Shown one piece after another: positions 44,260 through 57,841 of a DNA stretch of 64,000 nucleotides. The position numbers and the translations under genes are program-made. Location of the stretch: contig NW_011887293.1 of NCBI RefSeq assembly GCF_000151315.2, positions 790,693 to 854,692 of the forward strand, given 5' to 3'. Position 1 is the first letter of the stretch. Every line of letters starts with the position of its first letter. Origin of the DNA: Capsaspora owczarzaki ATCC 30864 (Eukaryota > Opisthokonta > Filasterea). The notes beneath the pieces were generated by a model. It did no database searches, had not been told where the DNA came from, and saw only the letters and a list, made by a program, of their open reading frames with translations.

Positions 44260-46017
44260 ATGCCAGTGGAAGATGCAGACGCCGCCAAGCGAGTCAAGCT
44301 GGACATGCAGCAGCAACAGCACCAGCAACAGCAGCAAGCACAAAGCCCAAGCACAGGCATGATGAGTGCTGAGGCGCGGAGGAGCGCAGCGGCCCAAACA
44401 CTCGCGCAGATACGAACGCAGCAGCGCCCAGTCGGATACGGACTGCCTGGCAACCGACGCGGCTCTGTGGGCTCGCCTATGGGCTCGGCTCCAAGTGACG
44501 CTGCTGGCACCGCTCGTGGTAGCAGTAGTAGCGTGGAAGGAGGAGGAGGAGGAGCGACGGGATTGCCGAGCGGCCGTCCAAGCACGAGCAGTAGTAGCTA
44601 TTCTGGCGGTACCTACACGACCAGTGGCAGCAGTGGCACGCCGTCCGTGCTGGATTCGGCGCTGGCAGCCATCCAGTCGCAGGCACGCGAGGCGCCACCA
44701 AGACCAGTCGAGCTGCCGCTGCACTTGAACGAGCGCGCCAACCCGCACATTGCCCAAGTCTGGCTCAACCAAGGGTACGAGTCGCGCCGAAACCTCAGTT
44801 TCCATCGCACACTGCGGCCAGACGCGCCTCGAATGGCGTACCGGCGACGCAAGCACGAGACCAAGTCCGTCATCCACTGGGGCGAGCGCAAGATGCTGAT
44901 GAGCGAGATTGAGTTCCTGTCGCTGTACGGCACGCCAGATCGCCTTGTCGTGTACGCAGGAGCAGCTCCCGGCGGCCACATGCAGTACCTTGCCAGCTTC
45001 TTTCCGCACCTCAAGTTTGTCGGCGTCGATCCTGCTCCATTCAAGATCAAGCAGACCGAACAAATCTCCTTCCGCCAGCAGTACTTTTCCAACGAGCTGG
45101 CGCAAGAGTTTCTCGGCAAGGGCGTTCTCTTTATCAGCGACATTCGGTCGCCCGACGACGAAATTGAGGCCCAGGCCCAGGCAGACATGGCTGCGCAGAT
45201 GCGATGGCACGAAATCATGCAGCCGCACCGAAGCATGCTCAAATTCCGGCTCCCATGGAACGAGGGCCAGACCATGTATCTGGATGGCGAAGTGTACTTG
45301 CCCGTCTGGGGGCCCATCACCACGACGGAGGCGCGGCTGGTCACCCACGCTGACTCGACCGCCTTGCGGGCCTACGACAACAAGACGTACGAGGAGCAAA
45401 TGTTCTTTTTCAACACCGTCCAGCGCGTGGCCCTGTACGAGCACCCCATTCGCGGACAAGGCATCGACTGCTGCTATGACTGCCGCGCCGAAGTTGAAAT
45501 CCTCGGGCTGTATCTGCAGCAGGTGCGCAAGGTCGATCCGGTGCGCACCGTGGCTGAAATCAGCAGACTGTCCGCCGAAATCTCCAAAAACATGGGGACT
45601 GCGGGTCGCACGCTCGCCTCGCCCAATTCAGACCCCGAGGAGCGCAAGCAGCTGAATCAACGGGGCCAATGGGGGCATGGCTGGCAGCGGCCGTACGCGT
45701 CGCAGCAGCAGCCGCCGCAGCAGCCGCCCCCGGCCTCAGCATCGCAATCACAAGTGCAACAACCTCAGTACCAGCAACAGCATTACCCGCCGACGGCACA
45801 CAGCCATCGCTCCTCCGATGAGCCAAGCCAGAGCCCACCACCGCCAAATCCGTTCGACCCGCAGAGCCAGTCGCGCGACGGTCAGATGCCTCTCGAAGAA
45901 CTGGCAGATCCGTTAGACCCAGCTGTAGTCGCAGCTGGCACCCTCCCGCCAGCCAAACGATCACAGGCTGAATTAGCAGAGTCCGACCGTGAGCTTGACG
46001 GGTCGTTTGCAAGTTAA
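44260..46017 (+). CDS. Cap-specific mRNA 2'-O-methyltransferase of the poxvirus VP39 (PARP_regulatory) type
   Basis: Intronless, 585 residues. The first ~150 residues are Gln/Ser/Gly low complexity. The core (~200-450) matches the VP39 family: KSVIHWGERKMLMSEIEFLS, SAM-binding LVVYAGAAPGGHMQYLASFF, VLFISDIRSP, MLKFRLPWNEG, VYLPVWGPITTTEARL and YEEQMFFFNTVQRVALYEHP. A K-D-K-E set typical of 2'-O-methyltransferases is seen as a lysine near 202, D294, K328 and E357. The expected role is methylation of the first transcribed nucleotide's ribose to make cap 1. The family is best known as the vaccinia cap methyltransferase/poly(A) polymerase stimulator, with relatives in other large DNA viruses and protists. 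This copy has host-like codon use, a typical promoter spacing and a Pro/Gln-rich tail, so it looks like a resident gene. Confidence 0.88.
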   Translation: MPVEDADAAKRVKLDMQQQQHQQQQQAQSPSTGMMSAEARRSAAAQTLAQIRTQQRPVGYGLPGNRRGSVGSPMGSAPSDAAGTARGSSSSVEGGGGGATGLPSGRPSTSSSSYSGGTYTTSGSSGTPSVLDSALAAIQSQAREAPPRPVELPLHLNERANPHIAQVWLNQGYESRRNLSFHRTLRPDAPRMAYRRRKHETKSVIHWGERKMLMSEIEFLSLYGTPDRLVVYAGAAPGGHMQYLASFFPHLKFVGVDPAPFKIKQTEQISFRQQYFSNELAQEFLGKGVLFISDIRSPDDEIEAQAQADMAAQMRWHEIMQPHRSMLKFRLPWNEGQTMYLDGEVYLPVWGPITTTEARLVTHADSTALRAYDNKTYEEQMFFFNTVQRVALYEHPIRGQGIDCCYDCRAEVEILGLYLQQVRKVDPVRTVAEISRLSAEISKNMGTAGRTLASPNSDPEERKQLNQRGQWGHGWQRPYASQQQPPQQPPPASASQSQVQQPQYQQQHYPPTAHSHRSSDEPSQSPPPPNPFDPQSQSRDGQMPLEELADPLDPAVVAAGTLPPAKRSQAELAESDRELDGSFAS

Positions 46018-47899
46018 TCCCTTTTGTTTCATTTTTTTTTTGGTACTTGGTGTGTTTCAATTTTGTTTTTTGTTTTTAATGAACGATGTATCTTGTCCGC
46101 TCCTGACCTTTTGAGTGCCTTGGAGTTTGCCGTCCAAAGCAGACCAAAGCAATTCCAACATTGTTCATCAAGCTCACACCAGTAGTCTAACGCGGCCCCC
46201 ACCTCCCCCGCTCTGTATAGGTCGACATACGTTCAGCACTTTTACCATCAGCAATGCATCGCCACTCTTCAATTTGCTCCCAATTGGTCGAATTTCTCCT
46301 CCCCACCACTCCAACCGTCCTTCCATTCGCTGCCGCTCTTTCTCCATCGTCCATCGTCCATCTTCCATTTCATATTTCCCCATGTTTCCATCTTCCATCT
46401 TCCATTGCTCTTGCCACTCATTTCAATTCAATGCTCATTTCAATTCAATTTCTCAATTCGGGTTGTTTCACTCCACTTTTTTTTCTTCCTTCTGCACTTT
46501 TCGCTTTTGAGCCTTTTTTTTTTATTCCAAAAAAAAAAGTCTCACTGTTTCTTCTCCCTCTTCTCGCCTCTGCCACTTGATGTTCTGCTTCCAGCACATC
46601 AGCCTCCTTATTAGTGACTTTGCCAGCGCACCCCAGCACGTTCAAACCTACCTTCGCGAACGCGAGCTTACCAACAACTCGGATCATCTCCTTTGATCTT
46701 TAGCCCCACGCGATCTTTGATTTTTCTCCTTCTAAAAAAAAAAAAAAAGGACTTTTTAACTTTTTTTTTTTTTTTTTTTTGATTTTCGTTCTGGCAAAGC
46801 ACTTTTAAGTTTCTCCATTCTTTTCCCCCCCACTGCGCACCCGCTTCGTGTAAGTTCGACCTTTGCTCGTTGATTGTCCTCGTCCTTCCTCCTTCCTCTC
46901 GCTTGTGTCACCGTCGCTCTTTTACGCTGCTTGTTGTTGCCTTTTTATTTTCCGTTTTTTTTTGTCAACGTGGCGTGGGGTGACTTTTTTTTTCCGCTTT
47001 TGTTTTTTCCGTGTCGTCTCTTCTTCGGTTCACTACTGCTGCGTTCAGTGACGCATGCGGCATTGCGTTCCCATTGGCATGTCGTCAGCCTCACTCGCAG
47101 CAGCATCACAAAAAAAATTGCAAAATCCAACACAGTGAAAAAAAAAATGCATCACAAAAAAAAAGTCACGCTTTTCGCGTTTCCCCCAACACAAACGGTT
47201 TTTTCGGTTGCTGCCGATTGCGGCCGACAAGCCGAGGCGACGGCAACCGTGTGCTGTGGCCTTGTTTTGCTGGTGTGGGGGTGAGTGGGAATGGGCATTG
47301 AACAACAACGGTGCCTGGGGCGGGTCTTTTGGGTTGTGTTTCAAGCTTGAACAATCCTGTTGTCGACGTGGCGCGAGATTTGAAAACACAAAAACAACAA
47401 AAAAAGAAAAGAAAAAAAAAAGGAAGGAAAAAAAAAAGCCACAACAAACCCCACGCCTGTTGGCCGAACCTCCCGGTCTTGCGTCGCTGGTTTCACTCCA
47501 CCAACACACAAGCATGTACATGTGTCATGGTGGTGAGTGTGTGCACCAACGGAGCAGGTTCTGCGAGCTCGTCTGCGTCATCGACCACCACTGAGCGTCA
47601 TCTGCCGCTATTTTTTTTGTCTTTTTTTTTTTTTGTTTTATTTTCTGTCGGTTTCTTTTTTCCAACCGCAAACTCTTTCCGTTGCAACCATCACTTTCAC
47701 ACACACACTAGCTCCTCATCTGAAACATTCTTATCATCGCAATGCCAGCTCTAAATGGACTGGGATCTTCATTCCCTTCCATTTCCCTTGCTCCATCTTT
47801 TTTGCCATCTGCCATCACAAACTCACTTCCATTTCTTTTTTTTTTCTGCAGTTTTCTTTTTGTCGAGAAAAAAACCCGCCTTTTCATCACCGCAAGAAA
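46018..47899. promoter_or_regulatory. Long upstream region of INO1 with a possible 5' UTR intron
   Basis: 1.9 kb lies between the methyltransferase stop and the INO1 start, and most of it is pyrimidine-rich. A strong donor, CGT|GTAAGT, lies at 46,850. A strong acceptor (T-rich tract then CTGCAG) ends at 47,851, 49 bases before the ATG. Joining them would remove a 1,002-base leader intron. The left part carries CCATCTTC and ATTTCAATTCAAT repeats. No protein-coding gene is supported. Confidence 0.35.
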
Positions 47900-49516
47900 A
47901 TGACGTTCAAGGTTAACTCTCCCACTGTCACCTACACTGATGCCACCATCGAGTCGCGCGTCGTCTACGAGTCGACCGACCTGACCTTCGACCCCAAGAC
48001 CGGCGCCGTCCTCGAGGTCACTCCGACTGCCACCAACTTTGTCTTCCGCACCGAGCGCAAGGTTCCGCGCCTGGGCATGATGCTGGTCGGCTGGGGTGGC
48101 AACAACGGCTCCACCGTGACTGGCGCTCTCTTGGCCAACAAGCACAACGTCTCCTGGAACACCAAGGAGGGCACCCGCAACCCCGACTACTGGGGTTCGC
48201 TCACCCAGGCTTCGACCGTTCGCCTTGGCTCTGGCCCCAACGGTGACATTTTCGTCCCCTTCAACCACCTGCTCCCGATGGTCAACCCCAACGACATTAT
48301 TGTCGATGGCTGGGACATTTCCTCTGCCAACCTCGGCGACTCGATGAAGCGCGCTCAAGTCTTTGACTATGATCTCCAGCGCCAGCTCTACCCCATGATG
48401 GTCAACATGCGCCCCCGCCCGTCCATCTACTTCCCCGACTTTATTGCTGCCAACCAGGCCGACCGCGCCGACAACGTCCTCACTGGCTCCAAGCAGGAGC
48501 AGATGGAGCAGATTCGCCGCGACATTCGCGATTTCAAGGCTCGCGAGAACCTCGACAAGGTCATTGTCCTCTGGACTGCCAACACTGAGCGCTTTGCCGA
48601 CATTATTCCCGGCATGAACGACACTGCCGAGAACATTCTCAACGCCATCAGCCAGGGCCACTCTGAGATTTCGCCCTCGACCCTCTTTGCCGTTGCCTCC
48701 GTCCTCGAAGGCTGCACCTACATTAACGGCTCGCCCCAGAACACCTTCGTCCCCGGTGTCGTCGACCTTGCCAACCAGCGCCGCGTCTACATTGCTGGTG
48801 ACGACTTCAAGTCTGGCCAGACCAAGATGAAGTCCGTCCTCGTCGACTTCCTCGTCGGCGCCGGCATCAAGCCCACCTCCATTGTCTCGTACAACCACCT
48901 CGGCAACAACGACGGCAAGAACCTCTCTGCGCCCCAGCAGTTCCGCTCCAAGGAGATTTCCAAGTCGAACGTTGTCGACGACATGGTTGCCTCGAACAAC
49001 ATTCTGTACAAGAAGGACGAGCACCCCGACCACGTTGTCGTCATCAAGTACGTCCCGTACGTTGCCGACTCGAAGCGCGCCATGGACGAGTACACTTCTG
49101 AGATTTTCATGGGCGGCAAGAACACGATTGTCATGCACAACACTTGCGAGGACTCTCTGCTCGCCTCGCCCCTGATCTTTGATCTCGTCATCCTTGCCGA
49201 GATTTGCGAGCGCATCACCTTCAAGACCGAGGACATGGCCGAGTTTGACCGCTTCAACTCTGTTCTCTCCATCCTCTCGTTCATGCTCAAGGCCCCGCTC
49301 GTCCCCAACGGCACCCCCGTCGTCAACGCTCTGTTCCGCCAGCGCGCTTGCATTGAGAACATTTTCCGTGCTTGCGTCGGCCTCAAGCCCGAGAACCACA
49401 TGATGATTGAGCACAAGCGCCCTACCAACACTGAGGCTGTCCCGATCGTCCGCAAGTTTGCCGAGGCCAAGATTGACTCTGTTGCCCCCGTCGCTACCGG
49501 CACTGGCTCTGCTTAA
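47900..49516 (+). CDS. INO1: myo-Inositol-3-phosphate synthase
   Basis: Converts glucose-6-phosphate to 1L-myo-inositol-3-phosphate with NAD+, the committed step of inositol synthesis. Intronless coding region of 538 residues. The open frame extends upstream, but that leader is Phe/Ser low complexity, and [20 protein letters not shown] is the family-like start. Seen: the NAD-binding [98 protein letters not shown] and [20 protein letters not shown]. Length and motif order match fungal and animal enzymes. Codon use is the most biased in the window, which predicts high expression. An antisense open frame of over 600 codons is a by-product of that bias. Confidence 0.98.
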   Translation: MTFKVNSPTVTYTDATIESRVVYESTDLTFDPKTGAVLEVTPTATNFVFRTERKVPRLGMMLVGWGGNNGSTVTGALLANKHNVSWNTKEGTRNPDYWGSLTQASTVRLGSGPNGDIFVPFNHLLPMVNPNDIIVDGWDISSANLGDSMKRAQVFDYDLQRQLYPMMVNMRPRPSIYFPDFIAANQADRADNVLTGSKQEQMEQIRRDIRDFKARENLDKVIVLWTANTERFADIIPGMNDTAENILNAISQGHSEISPSTLFAVASVLEGCTYINGSPQNTFVPGVVDLANQRRVYIAGDDFKSGQTKMKSVLVDFLVGAGIKPTSIVSYNHLGNNDGKNLSAPQQFRSKEISKSNVVDDMVASNNILYKKDEHPDHVVVIKYVPYVADSKRAMDEYTSEIFMGGKNTIVMHNTCEDSLLASPLIFDLVILAEICERITFKTEDMAEFDRFNSVLSILSFMLKAPLVPNGTPVVNALFRQRACIENIFRACVGLKPENHMMIEHKRPTNTEAVPIVRKFAEAKIDSVAPVATGTGSA

Positions 49517-49753
49517 ATCACACGAGCAGAGAAAGTGTTTTGTTGTGCTTTCTTTCATGGTCTGATGTTTTTGTGTTTTTTACAGCTGTGTGTGATTGCC
49601 TGTTTTCTTTGTTCAATCCTTCTTTTGTGCTACTGCTGCTGTTATTCTCTGTTTTCTACCCTGCTGTGTTTTCTGCTGTGTTTTCTGCTGTGTTTTCTGC
49701 TATGTTGGAAAGACCAATGAAGAAGCCTTTTTTGTGTTTACAACGGTTTCACG

Positions 49754-50411
49754 ATGTCAAATTTGCTAAAGTGAGTACTGGGCAGAAGGAAAGCGAGCTG
49801 GCAATAACGTAAATGGCGAAGGAGGTTGGCGTTGAGTTCCCTTGGGAAGAAGGATTCAGATCGCGATAGGTGCACGAGCTCCTAAATGGGTTGCTTGTTG
49901 AATTATGAGTTGGTGTAGAGATAGACAAGCCTTCCAAAAGCGATTGGCGGGTCAGTCTTCGTTCGAAAAAGGACAATTTGTGTTTTTTGAGATGGCAACA
50001 GAACTTAAGCGCCTGGGCAAGTTTCAACTCGCTCTTCGTCCGCACCTGGTCTATACGACTACCACCCAAATCGAGCAAGCTTGCTCGATTGTTGGCAGTG
50101 CTGACGCGGTGTGCTGTGTTCAGGAAGCGGGCGGCTTCCTCAAGGTTTTGAGGAAGGCCGCAGAAAAGCTTCCCGAGGACATCCAATACGACAGAACATC
50201 ATTTTGCAATTTCATGACACAAGCCACGAACGAACGGTGCCAAAAGAGCGCTGTACACGGAGCTCACGTCTGGATTCATGGCGAGGCGTATGTCACGCCT
50301 TCCTGCGCTTCCCACAACAAGCGTGGTTGCCAGTGCAATGGGCTGATGAGAGGCGCTTTGCTTGCAACTGTGTCCTGCCCCGGTCGTTGCGGTGTTTGCC
50401 CTACTTGTTGA
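49754..50411 (+). CDS. Possible HAP40/F8A-like gene or gene remnant
   Basis: A short first exon (49754-49770, MSNLLK) splices by GTGAGT to 49919, giving MSNLLKDRQAFQKRLAGQSS and then FEKGQFVFFEMATELKRLGK. The ~80 residues up to AVCCVQEAGGFLKVLRK follow the pattern of the N-terminal helices of huntingtin-associated HAP40 (KKRFLRKP, FGQLGRELRAQ, EALALTEAARLFLRQE). The rest of the frame to the stop at 50,411 is Cys-rich and does not resemble HAP40, which is about 370 residues in animals. Either further exons were missed or the gene is truncated. The match is weak. Confidence 0.35.
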
Positions 50412-50542
50412 AGTTGGCGAATGTGGCGAATGTACAGTGGTTTGGTTGGTGTATCGTATGTATAACTTTTGTTCTATCAAGCTGTCTCTTCCTCCCATCA
50501 GTGCCTCTCGCGGCTTCCATGCGTCTTTACCCCCCCCCCATG

Positions 50543-50900
50543 TGTCGATCAGTGCATGAATAAAGTGCGTGGGTGCAGTGGCGGGGCGCCTGTGCCCGGA
50601 GTCATCGAAAAAAGAAAGTGGTGACGAGTTCCCGCCAAAAAAAAAAACAACAATAAAAACACTCAACGCCTCTCTCCTTGCTCTGCGGACTCTGTGACGC
50701 CACCAATCCGCCCTTCCTCTGTCGATCAGTGCATCACAAAGTGTGTGGATGCAGGGGCGGGGCGCTTTGACTCGGGGCCATCTCTAGGCACCCGAAAAAC
50801 GAGAAGTGACGTAAACAGTTCCCGCCAAAAACACCCTTCTCCTTGCTCCCACGAGGACTCCATGAAGCGACCAGCCCGTCCTCCGCCAATCAGACACTGA
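50543..50900. promoter_or_regulatory. Duplicated promoter block with E2F-, CRE- and CCAAT-like sites
   Basis: A ~177-base unit occurs twice in tandem, starting TGTCGATCAGTGCAT at 50,543 and 50,720. Each copy has a GGCGGGGCGC box about 40 bases in. Each has TTCCCGCCAAAA (reverse of an E2F site) at 50,629 and 50,819. The second copy adds TGACGTAA (CRE/ATF type) at about 50,808 and a CCAAT box near 50,887. The block ends about 420 bases upstream of the 977-codon gene. Confidence 0.6.
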
Positions 50901-51318
50901 TCCACGCATGATAGGTGTTATCGTAGCCAAGCGGATGCGGAGGTCTGGTCGACGTGAGCGCGCTTCTGTGAGGAGACACGCGGGAGCCAATGTTTCAACG
51001 CCTTTTTGAGCTATGAGGCAACACAGCCAAAACGGACGAATTTTTGTTTTTCAGTCAAATCACAGCGTCGACGCTAAGACGAACTTTGGTGAGCATTTGA
51101 TGCTCATTGCTTTGCTCAAGTGAACCAGGCTCCTGCAACATGAGGATGCTCGTCAACGCGGACGGACACTCGTCGGTTCTGAGCAGATTGGGGTTTTGGA
51201 ATGCATCATACTCTGTTCCCACTACTGCTCGGTGAATCAAGCAATCCTTTCTTCGATTGGATGATCGCAGCGCACATCATTGTTGTAAATCTGCTATTGT
51301 TGGCTCAGTCGTCATGCA

Positions 51319-54252
51319 ATGAGCCAGTTTGCGGGAGGCGGCGGCCAACAACCATCGCTGCGGGCTGGAGCTCGACTTCGCACCGCCGCTGCTGCTCCCA
51401 CGACCCGCCAACCACCCGTGTTGCTACCACACGACCGAAGCCGTTCTCCGGGCATGCACGGGAGCCGCCTTCGTCGCGAGAGTCTGCGGGCTGGGCACCA
51501 CGATTCAAGCGCAAACGACCACCATGCGAGCCATCACCGAAACGGCCGCGACGACGACGACGACGACGACGAGGACGATGATGATGATGATGATAGCAAT
51601 GATAGTGATGACGCTGATGATGATGGCGACGACGACGATGACAATGAGATGGGTCGCTTGCACCAAAGCCACTCCGCCAGCGACGACGACGACAACGACG
51701 AGCGCCAGCCCCATCGCAGCGGACGCGCGCGGACCACGCCCATGAGCACCGCAACGCCCTTGCTCGGCTCGTCGACCACACCCGCAACCGAGTCTGCTGC
51801 TGCTGCTGCCGCTACTGCTGGTGCTTCCAATCATCATGGTGCTGCCGCGCTTTCTGGCGCTCGAAATCCTCGATGGACTGCGGACATGAATCTCAGACGC
51901 AACGTAGCGCGACAACAAGCTCGAGAGGTGCGCAACGACGGATGCCAACAATTGGCGTCCTTGTTCACAGCAATCAAGGGCAGTTTGCCTCCAGGCGAGC
52001 CGGACGGCCCGGCGTTGCTCAAGTCCTTTCTCGCGCTGATTCCTGAGGGAGGCATGTACCTGGACGCCGTTCGGCATCAAAAAAGCTATCGCGGCGTTGT
52101 CGAGAGCATCCGCCAAGCCCACAACGCGGCAAACAAGGCGGACAAGGCGTATCGCGACTATTGGCTCGCGTTCGTTGCCCCGCACTTTGGCCGCCGCGAG
52201 CTCAAGAGCCTTGGCTTCCACTTTGGCACAGACCAGCTCGTTCGCGCCCGAACACTCGCGAACGCGGGCAGCGCGCACCAGCCGACGCCATCCACGCAAG
52301 TGCCACCACCACACACACACACGACATCGTCGCAGGCAGCACCAAATTCGAGCCTGTCCCTCCATCCCGCGAAGGCAGTGGTTCCCATCGCCTCGGTTGA
52401 ATCGCTCACCCATATGCAGCTGTGTCTCAGCACCTTTCTTATGCAGCATTCGTACGACCCGGAGGAAGAACATCCGTGGCACGAAACTGATGCTGGAGAG
52501 CCTGCCACATCTCGTTCTCGCCAACCGGCGCAGACCGTCCGAGAGCCGTTGCCGTGGGAGTCCAACCCGCCAAGTCACTCTGCTGTTGAAAGCGCACGCG
52601 CACCGAACACGAGCGAGGACGCCGCTCGGGACCACAACGAGGACGATGACGACGATCTGCCAGCTGGCTCGGAGCAGCGGCGATTGGCGACCTCTCGCTC
52701 CCGAGAAGGCGACGACGCTAGCGTCTTGGAGACACAAGAACAGCGCCGGCAAGCACAGCAGCGTCGACTGCAAGCACAACATCGACGGCTTCCCTCCGTG
52801 TCGCTGGAGCAGTGGCGACCAGACGAGCTGATGCAACAACAGCCGCAAGTAGTGTCGACGGTGGCCGATCGCAATGCAATAACGTTGCCCTGGCATCCAG
52901 ACGCATCGGCTTCTTCCTTTGCTGCCGGAGCTGCGTCGAGTGGCTTCCACCACCATCATCAGGCCGATCGCATCCGCATCTTGAACGACTCAGTCACTGA
53001 GTTGTATCGCCAATTTTCTCTCAAACACCCAGAAATCACGCTGTCCGCGGCGCATTTTCGCTCGCGCATACCTGACAACTTTCGTCAAAGCCGGCGAGCC
53101 AAGCTGTGCTTTCATTGCCGTCGCCGACTCGTCCTCCTCGAGCGGCAACTCACCGAGTCCTGCCAAGCGAGCTGTCAAAAGCGAGCTCCCAAACCTTCGC
53201 GTCCACGCCCGGAGCGGACGCAGCAACAGAGGCGACCATCTGCTTACGTGAATGATCACCAGCACATGGCTACCCAGACCTCTGTGCCGGCAGCCGTTGC
53301 GCGCTTTACACCCACCGACGCCGCCCGATTCAACTCGGCCAGTGTTGCTTCGGTTGGTGGAGGCGCTCCTGGGACCATCGCGCCATCCATCTTTACGACT
53401 ACGAGCGCCATTTCCTCTGCAGGCATGTCGACAAGGCCTGCTTCCCCGCATACATTGATGCACGATTTCTTGCCGTCGCATCCGCAGCATCAGCAGCTTC
53501 ATCAACAGCCGCATCAGCAGCATCAGCAGCTACACCACGTTCAGTTGCAGCAACACCAAACTCAGCTGCAGCAACAGTTGCAACCGCAGCACCTTCAACA
53601 ATCCCAGCGCACTCCCGATCGATCGACTGCTGCACCAGCATCTGCGACTGGGCAGCCCACGCAGGGGCATCTCACTCCCCATCGATCGCAACAAACACCT
53701 CAGCGGCCAGCCTACTCTCCTCTCCACCGAGCTCCGTCGCAGTCGCAACCGCAGCAGTCGGCTTTGGTTGCAAATTTGGGGTTGCAAGCGTCGCCGCATC
53801 GTGCACGACAACAGCCTGCAGCACCTTCTTCAGCTGGTTTCGTTACAACCAGTCGTCTATTGGACATGCCGGCTTTTCCGGATGAAATGCTGATGACGCC
53901 AGCCGCACCTCGCCAACAACCAGGACGAGACAACGTGAATGGTGGGCTGGCCTTGCCGACAATGACACCTCGGTCCAATACCTCGAGTCTCCTGTTTGGT
54001 GCTGCATTCACGACACCGAACTCACAGCTGGACTCGCTTCTTGCCAACACCCCGTCGGCCTGGGGCTTGACTCCCAACACGGCAGCTGCCATCCGGCAAA
54101 CCCTGCCGTCCCCGCTCGTCTTCCCGCCCGCGTCGGCACCTCCCAATCACGCTTCGACGGCAAGTCGGCAGTCATCCAGCACCACCCTTGCTCGCAAGCG
54201 CGCCCGGCAATCTCAAAATGAGGATGATGATGACGACGAGAACGCGTTTTAG
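51319..54252 (+). CDS. 977-residue low-complexity protein with two conserved-looking modules, function unknown
   Basis: Intronless frame starting MSQFAGGGGQQPSL. An Asp-rich repeat occupies residues ~75-115. Module 1 (~230-310) is helical: YRGVVESIRQAHNAANKADK then FGRRELKSLGFHFGTDQLVR. Module 2 (~550-620) reads IRILNDSVTELYRQFSLKHP, HFRSRIPDNFRQSRRAKLCF, then HCRRRLVLLER. This recalls the YRxF-x-x-x-HP...FxxxxPxxxxxxxRxxxxCxxC pattern found in some transposon-derived or DNA-binding proteins. The rest is Gln/His/Pro/Ser-rich, with TPSAWGLTPNTAAAIRQTL near the end, a basic KRARQ and a final DDDDDENAF. It is probably nuclear. I do not recognise an orthologue. The upstream duplicated E2F-type block suggests cell-cycle-linked expression. 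Confidence 0.75.
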   Translation: MSQFAGGGGQQPSLRAGARLRTAAAAPTTRQPPVLLPHDRSRSPGMHGSRLRRESLRAGHHDSSANDHHASHHRNGRDDDDDDDEDDDDDDDSNDSDDADDDGDDDDDNEMGRLHQSHSASDDDDNDERQPHRSGRARTTPMSTATPLLGSSTTPATESAAAAAATAGASNHHGAAALSGARNPRWTADMNLRRNVARQQAREVRNDGCQQLASLFTAIKGSLPPGEPDGPALLKSFLALIPEGGMYLDAVRHQKSYRGVVESIRQAHNAANKADKAYRDYWLAFVAPHFGRRELKSLGFHFGTDQLVRARTLANAGSAHQPTPSTQVPPPHTHTTSSQAAPNSSLSLHPAKAVVPIASVESLTHMQLCLSTFLMQHSYDPEEEHPWHETDAGEPATSRSRQPAQTVREPLPWESNPPSHSAVESARAPNTSEDAARDHNEDDDDDLPAGSEQRRLATSRSREGDDASVLETQEQRRQAQQRRLQAQHRRLPSVSLEQWRPDELMQQQPQVVSTVADRNAITLPWHPDASASSFAAGAASSGFHHHHQADRIRILNDSVTELYRQFSLKHPEITLSAAHFRSRIPDNFRQSRRAKLCFHCRRRLVLLERQLTESCQASCQKRAPKPSRPRPERTQQQRRPSAYVNDHQHMATQTSVPAAVARFTPTDAARFNSASVASVGGGAPGTIAPSIFTTTSAISSAGMSTRPASPHTLMHDFLPSHPQHQQLHQQPHQQHQQLHHVQLQQHQTQLQQQLQPQHLQQSQRTPDRSTAAPASATGQPTQGHLTPHRSQQTPQRPAYSPLHRAPSQSQPQQSALVANLGLQASPHRARQQPAAPSSAGFVTTSRLLDMPAFPDEMLMTPAAPRQQPGRDNVNGGLALPTMTPRSNTSSLLFGAAFTTPNSQLDSLLANTPSAWGLTPNTAAAIRQTLPSPLVFPPASAPPNHASTASRQSSSTTLARKRARQSQNEDDDDDENAF

Positions 54253-54870
54253 GTGTGGCGGATATGTATTTCTATTGTATTATTGAATTTTGAACAACTG
54301 CTCCGCTTTGGTCAGTGACACATAGACGCTGAACGTTCGCTCACACAAACACACAAACTGTAACACATAACGTACGTAACGATGTAAGAATGGAGCAGAA
54401 TGGCACTTTTTCACCCTACTGTCGATCCATCATGCAAAAGCTACAAGCCCATTTCATCACCGTAGAGTTGTTGGACTTTGCCACCTTGTGATTAAATCAT
54501 CGATTGTTTGTTGTTTTTGCAAAGTACACGTATTGGTGATGTTATCATTTATCGCATTTGTCAAATGGCAAAAACAAACGGCAGAACAAACGCAACAACG
54601 ATTCTACATCAGATTACACGTAAAATTACACGGCTCAAAAACGAACGACTTGCCAGCGCTGACGCATCAGTTAGTCATGGCAAGTAGACACAAGGTTTGC
54701 CCGCTTGGAATACGAATGGCCAAGGAAGACAGAAGGGAAGGAAATGAAACAAATGATTTCAAAAATTATTCACGGCAGAGACAACGGCTCCTGAGGAACG
54801 GGAAATAGGGGGCCCCCCAAAGTGGAGACGTTGATTTGCTGCTATTACTACTCAGATTGGACGGAACCCG
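54253..54870. other. Convergent intergenic region, 3' UTRs
   Basis: 618 bases between the stop of the 977-codon gene and the CTP synthase stop. AT-rich in the middle, no supported gene. Confidence 0.5.

Positions 54871-57841
<2,971 letters not shown>

Noticed and set aside
44233-45459. 408-codon minus-strand frame across the cap methyltransferase gene
   Set aside because: Antisense shadow; the plus strand carries the complete catalytic core.
47708-49558. 616-codon open frame on the minus strand across INO1
   Set aside because: Shadow of a strongly biased coding region; Val/Leu/Asp/Gly-rich text with no family motif, opposite a certain gene.
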